Shown: one piece after another, positions 1 through 8,276 of the stretch
Position numbering within the stretch: the first letter of the stretch is position 1
Layout of the letters: each line of letters begins with the position of its first letter
NCBI GenBank assembly: GCA_002421965.1
Contig: DISN01000014.1
Coordinates: 1 to 64,000, forward strand
DNA: 64,000 nt
DNA from: Candidatus Saccharibacteria bacterium UBA6209
GTDB taxonomy: Bacteria; Patescibacteriota; Saccharimonadia; Saccharimonadales; Saccharimonadaceae
Direction: 5' to 3'
Made by a program: the position numbers and the translations under genes
Notes under the pieces: model-generated
Database searches by the model: none
Told to the model about the DNA's origin: nothing
Seen by the model: only the letters and a program-made list of their open reading frames with translations

Positions 1-101
1 TCACGCAGCCACCACATCCGCATATCTAAATAAAGTACAATCACGCTAGTAGCGTGCAATTGATAGTATAGCACAGTGCTAGCGTGATGAAAAGGTCGAA
101 A
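1..101. other. gene-free left edge
   Basis: No gene is recognisable here. A short inverted repeat (CACGC/GCGTG) sits at 42-56. Read on the minus strand, a TATACT hexamer (65-70) has a TTTTCA-like hexamer 17 bp upstream, so this could be a promoter for a minus-strand gene lying beyond the window edge. Both are weak signals. Confidence 0.3.
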
Positions 102-1703
102 TTAAGCTGCTTCGCGACACCAAGCGTTCAGCTGAGAAGCGACATCCTTGGCCAGGATTTTTTGCTTAACTCCCGGATTAAGTATGCCATGCGGATCAAA
201 GATGTTTTTAATCTTTTCGTACAGTTCGGCTTCAGCCTCATTCATGCTCGCATAAATCACCAGGGACTTCAGGCGGCCCTCGCCACCACTTCCCGAAAGC
301 GATCCACCGTGCTTATTTGCGGCGTCCGACACTGCGCTTAGTACGCGTATCATCTTTTGCCTATCTGTAACTTTTTTCATATCAAACACAGGCATTAGGT
401 CAATCAGACCACTGTGAATATCAACGAAAGCTGGTAACTCAACACTAAACTCCTTCTCTATCTTGGTCAGCTCCGCAAAGAATGAAGAAAGCTGAACCGA
501 TGGCAGCCAGATACCGTCAAATGCACCAGGAACCACCTCGAGTCCGGCCGCAGGATTCTTAGCAAGAGACAATATCGAGCTAATCTCGCTAGCATCAGAG
601 TCTGCGATATTCAAAACAGTCGCTTTGATAAAACCGTCAGATTTGGCGATATCCCTCTCGAGCTTCTTAGCAACTCTTGTCCTACTGCGCTCAGCAAAGT
701 CATCAAACACAGCCACAACCAGACCACCCATGTAAGACGCCTCTGGGGCAAATTCTCTTTTCTTGCCCTGTGCTGCAGCGCGCTTAAATAGCCTGCCATC
801 GATCAAGTTAACTGTTGCTGCCTTAGTCCCCTTGACTACATCAACCGCCCCATGCGCATCACCAAGTGTTTCAAATGCACCAATGACCATCGACAGATTA
901 CGTCTGGCAAACTGTGATTGCAGAATTGCCTCAGAAACCACGCCGAGTGTACCCTCTGAGCCAATAAACAGTGGCGAGAGGTCAATGGAGCCGTCTTTCT
1001 TTTTGACCTTAGCGATTGAATTATAGCCACTAGCACATGATGTCTCTAGAGAGTTAATTAGCTCCTGGTTGTCTGATATTAGGTTGTCAACCTGTCGATA
1101 TATCTCGCCTTCAAAAGTATGAAGGCCTTTCTTGGCGTTGACGTCCCGCTTGTTTAGTCGACTAGTCTGCAATATGTCGCCATTTGCCAGAACGACCTCA
1201 AGCTGCTTAACGCTATCACCAAATCTACCATAGCGAGAAATCATAAAGCCAGTCGCACCAGAAGCAACAGAACCTCCGACGGTTCCATCGTCATGAGTAT
1301 TAGATATCGACGGCAGTCGCATGCCACTGTGAGTTGATAGGGTCATAGTTACGCCGGAATACATAGCTCCGGACTGGACATGAACCAGTTTTTGCTTGGG
1401 ATCGATTCCGATAATCCGATTCATGTACTTAGCCGGAGAAATTATAATGCCGCTACCGATACTTGCGCCAGTAGCACTAGTGCCCCGACCACGAGCGGTC
1501 ACCGACAGGGTATGGCCCTTTTCCGCTAGCTGCCAGCAAAAACGCATAATCTTACGGATATCATTTGTATTGGCTACCTGAGCTATCATCTCTGGTGCAA
1601 TCAGCAGCTGACTCTTATCGGTAGAGTTTTTGGCAATCGAGTTACCGCTTACAATTACTTCACCAGCTAGATGTTCGTTTAAATACGTAGCAACCTTATT
1701 CAT
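102..1703 (-). CDS. FAD-linked oxidase (GlcD / D-lactate dehydrogenase type)
   Basis: Predicted flavoprotein dehydrogenase of 533 aa, in the usual size range of bacterial FAD-linked 2-hydroxyacid oxidases. The N-terminal half carries the FAD_binding_4 (PCMH) fold: a TARGRGTSATG stretch near residue 70, a GGSVASGATGF-type loop near 145 for the FAD pyrophosphate, and an SEGTLGVVSEA motif near 250. The C-terminal half looks like FAD-oxidase_C and includes GSGGEGR near 470. These enzymes oxidise D-lactate, glycolate or another 2-hydroxy acid; the substrate cannot be told from sequence. No signal peptide or membrane segment is visible. The start is supported by GAGGGGGAATAATG and an upstream TAAAAT. 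It appears monocistronic. Confidence 0.85.
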   Translation of the reverse strand: MNKVATYLNEHLAGEVIVSGNSIAKNSTDKSQLLIAPEMIAQVANTNDIRKIMRFCWQLAEKGHTLSVTARGRGTSATGASIGSGIIISPAKYMNRIIGIDPKQKLVHVQSGAMYSGVTMTLSTHSGMRLPSISNTHDDGTVGGSVASGATGFMISRYGRFGDSVKQLEVVLANGDILQTSRLNKRDVNAKKGLHTFEGEIYRQVDNLISDNQELINSLETSCASGYNSIAKVKKKDGSIDLSPLFIGSEGTLGVVSEAILQSQFARRNLSMVIGAFETLGDAHGAVDVVKGTKAATVNLIDGRLFKRAAAQGKKREFAPEASYMGGLVVAVFDDFAERSRTRVAKKLERDIAKSDGFIKATVLNIADSDASEISSILSLAKNPAAGLEVVPGAFDGIWLPSVQLSSFFAELTKIEKEFSVELPAFVDIHSGLIDLMPVFDMKKVTDRQKMIRVLSAVSDAANKHGGSLSGSGGEGRLKSLVIYASMNEAEAELYEKIKNIFDPHGILNPGVKQKILAKDVASQLNAWCREAA

Positions 1704-1829
1704 TATTCCCCCTCATATATCTGTATTTTATCATAAGCGTGACAGTTTATGATATATCGCTTTATTTATGCTCGGTTTTTTGTTATATTTAGCTTTGAAT
1801 TCACTGTTTAGACAGCGAGTGATCTTTGT

Positions 1830-1916
1830 GCCGCGGTGGCGGAATTGGTAGACGCGCTAGCTTCAGGTGCTAGTATACGCAAGTATGTGGAGGTTCAAGT
1901 CCTCTTCGCGGCACCA
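1830..1916 (+). tRNA. tRNA-Leu (anticodon CAG)
   Basis: An 87-nt class II tRNA with encoded CCA. The acceptor GCCGCGG pairs with TCGCGGC, the anticodon arm is CTAGC-TTCAGGT-GCTAG (CAG), a long variable arm is closed by a GCAA loop, and the T loop is TTCAAGT. The T-arm 3' half and acceptor 3' strand are repeated downstream in a tandem array. Confidence 0.97.
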
Positions 1917-2196
1917 AGATCACCTCCAGTCTAGGAACCTCCACTACTTTTGCTATGCAAAAGGTGGAGCTGGCACCCGCTATCGCTGGGTGCGCTTTAC
2001 GCCCAAGTCCTCTTCGCGGCACCAAGATCATTTCCAGTCTAGGAACCTCCACTACTTTTGCTGTGCAAAAGGTGGAGCTGGCACCCGCTATCGCTGGGTG
2101 CGCTTTACGCCCAAGTCCTCTTCGCGGCACCAAGATCATTTCCAGTCTAGGAACCTCCACTACTTCTGCTTTGCGAAAGGTGGAGCTGGCACCCTC
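1896..2196 (+). repeat. 108-bp tandem repeat containing the 3' end of tRNA-Leu (about 2.8 copies)
   Basis: The segment starting CAAGTCCTCTTCGCGGCACC inside the tRNA T loop recurs at 2004 and 2112, giving an exact 108-bp period. Copies 1 and 2 differ at only a few bases; the third is incomplete, slightly diverged and ends near 2196. Each unit holds the intact tRNA-Leu 3' strand with CCA, a spacer, a strong hairpin (CTCCAC/GTGGAG outer stem with a CTTTTGC/GCAAAAG inner stem), and a stretch that aligns loosely with the tRNA-Leu D and anticodon region but lacks the variable arm and 5' T stem. The units therefore look like deletion derivatives of tRNA-Leu that kept the CCA end. Confidence 0.95.
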
Positions 2197-2210
2197 GAAT
2201 AATTTCTGTG

Positions 2211-2684
2211 CTAAATTAGCTGCTCAGGTGGGTCTATATGCGACACGCTCTGGGCAGCTCTTGTGGTAATAATAATATCTTGCTGTAATTCACTAATGCC
2301 GCCAAGGTCACGATCATAGGCATGCTGATTGTTAACTTGATCGTATGCATCCTGTCTCTTTTGCCGACGCTCCTCGATTTTATCGGCCTTGAACTGTCTA
2401 CGCTCAACATCCTCGGCTGCCTCTTCCTCGACGAGCACTCGCTTAATTTTATGGTAGGGCGATTCCCTGATGACCGGTGTATGCTCTGGCCACTCGGCGC
2501 GACCGCCGACCCTATGAACCGTCACGCCCTTAACCCCGATCTTCTCGTCTCTAAAAAAATTGACAACTCCGACAGCCACAATCGCACAGCCGTAAAGAGC
2601 ACCCTTCCCTAAGGCCTTTGCGACACGTACAGAACCTCTAAATATCTGACGCTCAAGTGTTTTTTCTGGTGATTTTGGGCTCAC
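2211..2684 (-). CDS. hypothetical protein with charged coiled-coil region
   Basis: No family recognised. The open frame can be extended to a TTG at 2768, but that would overlap the divergent methyltransferase gene and there is no internal ATG. I choose a GTG at 2684, ten bases downstream of a TACAAT hexamer (2695-2700), giving about 157 aa. A short hydrophobic stretch (ALYGCAIVAVGVVNFF) lies near residue 35, followed by a VHRVGGRAEWPEHTPVIRES segment and then a highly charged E/R/K-rich predicted helix near residues 80-120. It may be a small membrane-associated protein. The start choice is uncertain. Confidence 0.5.
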   Translation of the reverse strand: MSPKSPEKTLERQIFRGSVRVAKALGKGALYGCAIVAVGVVNFFRDEKIGVKGVTVHRVGGRAEWPEHTPVIRESPYHKIKRVLVEEEAAEDVERRQFKADKIEERRQKRQDAYDQVNNQHAYDRDLGGISELQQDIIITTRAAQSVSHIDPPEQLI

Positions 2685-2761
2685 AATATTATTAATTGTA
2701 AAATATTTATCACTTATTGGCAATAGTGACAGACTTTGTATCGAGATTATATTATAGTTAG

Positions 2762-3346
2762 ATGCCAAAGCTGCTATCTGACCAAATTGACGAGCATGAA
2801 CTTGAGATTATTTTACGAGAGCTTGAAAAAGCCATCTCCAGCGAGGGTGACATCGTGGAGTTTGGTTGCTACGTTGGCACAACAAGCGTGCCGATGACAA
2901 AGCGCCTAGCGGCGACCGACAAAAAGCTCTATGTCTATGATTCGTTTGAGGGTCTTCCGGAAAAAACCATCGAGGACCAGAGCCCGGCCGGCTTACAGTT
3001 TAAGTCAGGTGAGTTAGCCGCATCCAAAAAACAGCTAATTAAAAACTTCAAACAAGCAGGTCTACCCCTCCCCGTCATTAACAAAGGCTGGTTTAGCGAG
3101 ATATCTAACGAGCAAGTCCCGCGGAGCATTTGTTTTGCCTACCTTGATGGCGATTACTATTTATCGGTACTCGATCCACTAAAGTTAATCTGGAACAAAT
3201 TATCACCCGGAGCAATTATTTTAGTCGACGACTACGCCAATGAAGCGCTACCGGGAGCATCAAAAGCCGTCGATTACTGGCTAAAAACTCACCCAGCAAA
3301 GCTAAAGATTGAGCATTCTCTGGCGATAATTACACCAATAGTGTAG
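2762..3346 (+). CDS. TylF/MycF-family class I SAM methyltransferase
   Basis: A 194-aa protein resembling the macrocin O-methyltransferase (TylF) family. Visible landmarks are VEFGCYVGTTS near residue 34 (SAM-binding motif I), YVYDSFEGLP near 58, a YLDGDYY acidic motif near 126, and ILVDDYAN near 152; the family uses acidic residues of this kind to bind a divalent metal. Members methylate sugar or small-molecule hydroxyls and many are of unknown function in host-associated bacteria. The ATG lies 8 nt after a TATATT hexamer with no Shine-Dalgarno, so the mRNA is probably leaderless. tRNA-Ala follows 14 nt downstream and may share the transcript. Confidence 0.8.
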   Translation: MPKLLSDQIDEHELEIILRELEKAISSEGDIVEFGCYVGTTSVPMTKRLAATDKKLYVYDSFEGLPEKTIEDQSPAGLQFKSGELAASKKQLIKNFKQAGLPLPVINKGWFSEISNEQVPRSICFAYLDGDYYLSVLDPLKLIWNKLSPGAIILVDDYANEALPGASKAVDYWLKTHPAKLKIEHSLAIITPIV

Positions 3347-3360
3347 AATATCATCAGTGC

Positions 3361-3436
3361 GGGGCATTAGCTCATCCGGTAGAGCGCTTCCATGGCATGG
3401 AAGAGGTGAGCAGTTCAAGTCTGCTATGCTCCACCA
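3361..3436 (+). tRNA. tRNA-Ala (anticodon GGC)
   Basis: A 76-nt cloverleaf with encoded CCA. The acceptor GGGGCAT pairs with ATGCTCC (one G-T pair), the D loop has a normal GG, the anticodon arm is CTTCC-ATGGCAT-GGAAG (GGC), and the T loop is TTCAAGT. It is the only tRNA in the window without partial copies beside it. Confidence 0.97.
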
Positions 3437-3446
3437 TTAACCCTTA

Positions 3447-3466
3447 GGCCGTCTCGGTCTTTTTTG
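3447..3466 (+). terminator. intrinsic terminator after tRNA-Ala
   Basis: Short GGCCG/CGGTC hairpin with a TCT loop followed by TTTTTT. Confidence 0.75.
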
Positions 3467-3547
3467 TTTAACCGCTAAGTGGCACATACGACCACCGCAC
3501 CGCTTAAATAAAATTGCCGCGACTAAGATGTTTTTATGTACTATATC

Positions 3548-3618
3548 TTGTATTTTCGCATGATTTGTGCTACAATAGAGACATAAGGGGCTCGCGTTTA
3601 AAGGCGAGTATATTTTTT
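3548..3618 (+). promoter_or_regulatory. typA promoter and leader hairpin
   Basis: TTGTAT (3548-3553), a 17-bp spacer and TACAAT (3571-3576) form a good sigma-70-type promoter. The leader contains a CTCGC/GCGAG hairpin (3591-3608, 8-nt loop) followed immediately by TATATTTTTT, which runs into the first possible start codon. The arrangement looks like an intrinsic terminator or a structure masking the start of typA. Confidence 0.65.
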
Positions 3619-3628
3619 GGCAAAAACT

Positions 3629-5452
3629 ATGAAAAAAGACTCACATATACGCAATATCGCAATTATCGCGCACGTTGACCACGGCAAAACTACCATGGTC
3701 GATGGACTACTCAAGCAATCCCATACTTTTCGTGATAACCAGGCCGAGATGGCCCAAGAGCTAATCATGGACAGCGGCGACCAAGAGCACGAGCGCGGCA
3801 TCACTATCACCGCTAAACAAACTTCTGTCTACTACGGTGACTACAAGATCAATATTATTGACACTCCAGGGCACGCTGATTTTTCCGGCGAGGTCGAGCG
3901 AACTCTCAACATGGCCGACGGCGTACTGCTAATCGTTGACGCCCAGGAAGGACCAATGCCACAGACCAAATTTGTTTTATCTAAGGCTCTGGGGCTTGGC
4001 CTCAAGCCAGTTGTAGTAATTAACAAAATAGATAAGCCATCACGACGCATTGACGAAGTAATAGACGAAGTGTCTGACCTGTTCCTCGAACTTGCAATCG
4101 ATGAAGATCAGCTACACTACCCTGTCTACTACACCATCGGACGTGAAGGTAAGGCTTGGAAAGACCTTCCTGAAGATGCTAGCCAACCAGCCGATCTGAC
4201 GCCAATTTTTGATGCTATTGTCAATGACATTCCAGCTCCACAAGCTGATGCTGACGGCCCATTTCAGCTACTAGTTACCTCTCTATTCTACGACTCATTC
4301 CTTGGCAAATATGCCATCGGCCGCGTGGCACGTGGCCGTGTCTCAAAGTCAACGCAGGTTGTTCTGATTAAACGCGACGGCACCAAGGTTAATGCCAAGG
4401 TTGACAAACTATTTAGCTATCGCGGCTTAAACCGTGAGGAAATAACCGAAGCCAGTGCTGGCGATATCGTGGCACTAACTGGTATTGCCGATGCCCACAT
4501 TGGCGAAACTATTGCCGACAAAGAAAACCCCGAAGCCCTACCAGTCATCGATATCGAAGCACCAACACTGAGTATGTATCTTGGCCCAAACACCAGCCCG
4601 CTCAAGGGTAAAGAAGCCGAATTCAATACCAGCCGTCAAATTGGCGATCGTCTAAAGAAAGAAATCGAAACCAACGTCTCACTGCGAGTCGAGGAAAATG
4701 GTATTGGATTTACAGTTAGCGGACGCGGCGAACTGCACCTGTCAGTCCTGATCGAGACTTTGCGCCGTGAAGGATTTGAGTTTGAAGTTGGCCGTCCGCA
4801 GGTGATTACTATCGAGGAAGACGGCGAAGTAAAAGAGCCTATTGAAGAGCTATTGATCGAAGTGGCCCCAGAGTTTCTCGGTGCAGTCAGTCAAGAACTG
4901 GGTACCCGCCGCGCGGCTATGACCAAGCAAGAGCAAACCACTAGTGGCACCACCCGGACGACCTATCTGCTACCAACTAGGGCGATGATTGGCCTACGCA
5001 ACCTACTACTGACCGCCACTAAGGGTACGGTGATTATCAACAGCCTGCCTCATGGCTACCAGCCAGTGGGTCCAAGGCTGCAGCAAACTCGTAACGGCGC
5101 ACTACTAGCAACCGAAGCTGGATCAACTACCGCCTACGCACTTGATCTAGCATCAGCTCGCGGCGAGCTATTTGTCGGCCCCGGAACAACTGTCTACCAA
5201 GGCATGATCGTGGGTGTCTATAACCGCCCAGGCGACCTTGATGTTAATGTCTGCCGCGGCAAGCAACTTACCAATATGCGCACATCATCTAGTGACGGCA
5301 CCATCCAGCTGACTCCATTTACCAGTCTCAGCCTGGAGCAGTCTATCGACTTTATCGAAGATGACGAGCTACTAGAAGTTACTCCAAAGAACCTGAGACT
5401 ACGCAAAAAGTACCTCGACCCAAATCAGCGAAAACGTGCAGCCAAAGCTTAA
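3629..5452 (+). CDS. typA: ribosome-associated translational GTPase TypA/BipA
   Basis: Translational GTPase that binds ribosomes and helps large-subunit assembly under stress and cold. At 607 aa from this ATG it is full length. GTPase motifs are clear near the N-terminus: AHVDHGKTT (P loop), ITITAKQTS (switch I), DTPGHADF (G3) and NKIDKP (G4). EF-G-like domains II, III and V and the BipA-specific C-terminal domain follow. I prefer ATG 3629 because it gives the family-typical short lead before [14 protein letters not shown]; an in-frame TTG at 3617 lies inside the U-run of the leader hairpin and would add four residues. Only 22 nt separate it from trehalase. Confidence 0.97.
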   Translation: MKKDSHIRNIAIIAHVDHGKTTMVDGLLKQSHTFRDNQAEMAQELIMDSGDQEHERGITITAKQTSVYYGDYKINIIDTPGHADFSGEVERTLNMADGVLLIVDAQEGPMPQTKFVLSKALGLGLKPVVVINKIDKPSRRIDEVIDEVSDLFLELAIDEDQLHYPVYYTIGREGKAWKDLPEDASQPADLTPIFDAIVNDIPAPQADADGPFQLLVTSLFYDSFLGKYAIGRVARGRVSKSTQVVLIKRDGTKVNAKVDKLFSYRGLNREEITEASAGDIVALTGIADAHIGETIADKENPEALPVIDIEAPTLSMYLGPNTSPLKGKEAEFNTSRQIGDRLKKEIETNVSLRVEENGIGFTVSGRGELHLSVLIETLRREGFEFEVGRPQVITIEEDGEVKEPIEELLIEVAPEFLGAVSQELGTRRAAMTKQEQTTSGTTRTTYLLPTRAMIGLRNLLLTATKGTVIINSLPHGYQPVGPRLQQTRNGALLATEAGSTTAYALDLASARGELFVGPGTTVYQGMIVGVYNRPGDLDVNVCRGKQLTNMRTSSSDGTIQLTPFTSLSLEQSIDFIEDDELLEVTPKNLRLRKKYLDPNQRKRAAKA

Positions 5453-5474
5453 TGCGTGATAAAATAGATTTATC

Positions 5475-7049
5475 ATGGTCAACAAATACAAAAGCCTTGC
5501 TTCGCGTGCTCTAAAATCGACTGCCGTCAAAGCATCGACCCCATTTAATCGTAGACCAAAAAGTCCCGATCAGATATACGGCCAGTTATTTGTTGATGTG
5601 CAGAAACAGCGAATATACGAGGACGGCAAAACATTTGTCGACGTAGTACCAAAAGGACGCATTAAACAAATTCAGCAACGATACGCAATTCAACACAAAA
5701 ATCCAGACTTCAGCCTCCAAGAATTTGTAAATAATAACTTCTACCGAACCGACGGTGATCAAAAATCATACGAAAGTAATCCATCAAAGCTAATGCGTGA
5801 GCACATTCGTGACCTATGGGACGTACTCGAGCGTGAAACACTCAAAAGCAAGGGCTCATTAATCGCCCTACCCCATCAATACATAGTTCCAGGAGGTAGA
5901 TTTAGTGAACAGTTCTATTGGGATAGTTACTTTATAATGCTTGGACTGGCCGCCGATAGCCGCTGGAGGACAATAAACGGAATGATGAAAAACTATGCGT
6001 TCATGATTCGTAAATTTGGATTTATACCCACGGCCAACAGAACATATTTTCTAAGCAGATCACAGCCACCAATGCTTTCGCATATGGTAGAGCTACTACA
6101 ATCAAAATACGGTGACAAAGTCCTCGTTGAGTATCTGCCGATTATGTTAGCTGAGCATAAGTTTTGGATGCAAGGTAAATCAATGTTAATCAAGAGCAAC
6201 TCCGAATCATATCGACGCGTTGTTCGCATGCCAAATGGCAACACACTCAATCGATACTTCGATGATGAAATTACACCAAGGCCAGAATCCCACCACGAGG
6301 ACACCGACACGGCCGAAAGTATAGCCGATCCGAATAGCATCTATGTACACCTGAGGGCGGCGGCCGAAAGCGGCTGGGATTTTAGCTCAAGATGGTTTAG
6401 CGACCCGATGGATATACGGTCAATTCACACCACAGACATCATACCCGTAGACTTAAACTGCCTACTATACCACCTAGAGATAACGATCGCAAAAGCATAC
6501 GGCTTGAGCAAAAACTACGTTGCTAACCAAAGGTTTGAACTATATGCCGAGCAGCGAGCACGATCAATTCAGGAGTACTGCTGGGATGAGAACGAGCGAT
6601 TCTTTGTTGATTACGATTACATTAATGAGCAGCCGACCAGTAGACTTTCACTAGCTGCCGCATTTCCGTTGTTTACCAAAATTGCGACAAATGGCCAGGC
6701 CAGGCTAGTTGCCGATCGACTAGAGCATGATTTCCTCAAATCTGGCGGATTAGTGTCCACTCTTCAAAACAACTCTCAGCAATGGGATAGCCCAAATGGC
6801 TGGGCGCCGCTACAGTGGGTCGCAATCCAGGGGCTGCGTCACTACGGCCACACCAAGCTAGCTCAGGAGATCAAGGACCGCTGGCTAGAGTTGAACGAAA
6901 AAGTCTACCGCAACCATGGCAAAATGATTGAAAAATATGACGTTGTAAACAAATCTGGAGTTGGCGGCGGCGGTGAGTATCCACTGCAAGATGGTTTCGG
7001 CTGGACTAACGGGGTCGCCGCTGCGCTAATTGACGAAGCCCTTACTTAG
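5475..7049 (+). CDS. alpha,alpha-trehalase, GH37 family
   Basis: Hydrolyses trehalose to two glucoses. The 524-aa protein carries both GH37 signatures, PGGRFSEQFYWDSY near residue 138 and QWDSPNGWAPLQ near 435, and the GGGGEYPLQDGFGWTNG region near 497. The position of the catalytic acid in AESGWDFSSRWF near 298 also fits. No signal peptide is visible, unlike periplasmic TreA, so it probably acts in the cytoplasm on imported trehalose. The basic N-terminal ~30 residues are not part of the catalytic fold. A TAAAAT hexamer ends 9 nt before the ATG (probable leaderless start). The 3' end overlaps convergent rarA by 8 bp. Actinobacteria, the usual hosts of Saccharibacteria, are rich in trehalose (context, not proof). 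Confidence 0.92.
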   Translation: MVNKYKSLASRALKSTAVKASTPFNRRPKSPDQIYGQLFVDVQKQRIYEDGKTFVDVVPKGRIKQIQQRYAIQHKNPDFSLQEFVNNNFYRTDGDQKSYESNPSKLMREHIRDLWDVLERETLKSKGSLIALPHQYIVPGGRFSEQFYWDSYFIMLGLAADSRWRTINGMMKNYAFMIRKFGFIPTANRTYFLSRSQPPMLSHMVELLQSKYGDKVLVEYLPIMLAEHKFWMQGKSMLIKSNSESYRRVVRMPNGNTLNRYFDDEITPRPESHHEDTDTAESIADPNSIYVHLRAAAESGWDFSSRWFSDPMDIRSIHTTDIIPVDLNCLLYHLEITIAKAYGLSKNYVANQRFELYAEQRARSIQEYCWDENERFFVDYDYINEQPTSRLSLAAAFPLFTKIATNGQARLVADRLEHDFLKSGGLVSTLQNNSQQWDSPNGWAPLQWVAIQGLRHYGHTKLAQEIKDRWLELNEKVYRNHGKMIEKYDVVNKSGVGGGGEYPLQDGFGWTNGVAAALIDEALT

Positions 7050-8217
7050 ACCTTGGTATCTCTTCCGGCAGAAAACCCTTATCGTGCTTGAAGTTAGCTT
7101 GCCATTTATAATCCTTGGCGTAGCCCAGATCTTTCATTAGTTTTGTCGGTGCATTACGAATATGGAGTGGAACTGGTGAGTTTGGATACTTCCCCGCTAA
7201 ATCCTGCGCCTGATGCATTAGATCTGTAACCTCGCGAGACTTCGCGCTTCGTGTCAGAGCGACCGCACAGTGATACAAATTATAGCTGGCTTCCGGCAGG
7301 CCAACCCGCTCTACAGCTTGGAATGTCGCCACGGCCAAACTGAGTGCTCCATTGCCAGCCAGGCCGATATCCTCTGAAGCAAAAATAACCATTCGACGAG
7401 CAATGAACTTCGGATCTTCGCCAGCATCAATCATTCGACTCAGATAATATAGCGCCGCTTCGACGTCTGATCCGCGCATACTCTTGATAAATGCCGATAT
7501 GACGTCGTAATGCATGTCACCTTTTTTGTCATATCCGGGGACTTTCTTTTGTGCAGCAGCCTTGACGATATCCGGCGTCACTTTTTCACCAAAGCTCAGT
7601 GCTAGCTCTAAATTGCCAAGAGCGACCCTGGCATCGCCGCCAGATAGCTCAGCTAGGTAGTCGAGCGCCTTAGGTGTTACGGCCTTTGACTTATCAATAA
7701 GCTTTAGTGCCCTCTTGAGGATCGCAATAATCTCATCTTTTGATAACGGCTGTAACACCAAAACTCTCGTCCTAGACAGTAACGGAGTTATTACCTCAAA
7801 GCTGGGATTTTCCGTAGTTGCACCAATTAGCGTAATCAAACCAGATTCAACGTGCGGCAAAAAAGCATCCTGCTGCGCCTTATTGAATCGGTGAATTTCG
7901 TCAACAAACAGTACGGTTCTTAGCTGTAAATTCCAATTTTGGCGAGCGTGCTCAATGACCTTCTCGACGTCTTTTTTACCACTAGTCACCGCAGAAAGCT
8001 CGATAAACTCAGCCCTGACTTCACGGGCGATAATTCTAGCCAAGGTTGTCTTGCCTGTCCCCGGAGGACCCCACAATATCAAGCTGACAGGCTCGCCCTG
8101 CTTTACGATACGACGCAAAATCTCAGCATCACCAAGCAGATGCGTCTGGCCAATCACGTCATCTAGCGTCTGTGGTCGCATCCTCTCAGCTAGCGGCTCA
8201 CGCTTCATCTCCATCAT
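7042..8217 (-). CDS. rarA: replication-associated recombination protein RarA (MgsA)
   Basis: AAA+ clamp-loader-like ATPase that works at stalled replication forks. 391 aa, close to the family length. Walker A GPPGTGKTTLARI is near residue 52, Walker B DEIHRFNKAQQD near 105, sensor 1 GATTENPSFEV near 130, and the MgsA C-terminal region near 260-390 contains GSDVEAALYYLSRM and ASEDIGLA. Three ATGs lie close together; the first (8217) is favoured because TACACT (8224-8229) lies exactly 6 nt upstream, consistent with transcription starting on the ATG. Monocistronic, convergent with trehalase. Confidence 0.96.
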   Translation of the reverse strand: MMEMKREPLAERMRPQTLDDVIGQTHLLGDAEILRRIVKQGEPVSLILWGPPGTGKTTLARIIAREVRAEFIELSAVTSGKKDVEKVIEHARQNWNLQLRTVLFVDEIHRFNKAQQDAFLPHVESGLITLIGATTENPSFEVITPLLSRTRVLVLQPLSKDEIIAILKRALKLIDKSKAVTPKALDYLAELSGGDARVALGNLELALSFGEKVTPDIVKAAAQKKVPGYDKKGDMHYDVISAFIKSMRGSDVEAALYYLSRMIDAGEDPKFIARRMVIFASEDIGLAGNGALSLAVATFQAVERVGLPEASYNLYHCAVALTRSAKSREVTDLMHQAQDLAGKYPNSPVPLHIRNAPTKLMKDLGYAKDYKWQANFKHDKGFLPEEIPRSK

Positions 8218-8276
8218 GTAACCAGTGTAGCACAGCCAGCTTGCGGCGAGTTAAACGACTACTGTAATATAGATAT

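Noticed and set aside
1867..2202. Repetitive basic 111-aa open frame (and overlapping frames on both strands) across the tRNA-Leu array
   Set aside because: 108 bp is 36 codons, so any frame open in one unit stays open in all; several frames are open at once and there is no ribosome-binding site. It echoes the tpr peptide of E. coli tyrT but nothing supports translation here.
2685..2768. TTG start at 2768 for the minus-strand hypothetical protein
   Set aside because: It would overlap the promoter and start of the divergent methyltransferase; a GTG at 2684 with a nearby -10 box fits better.
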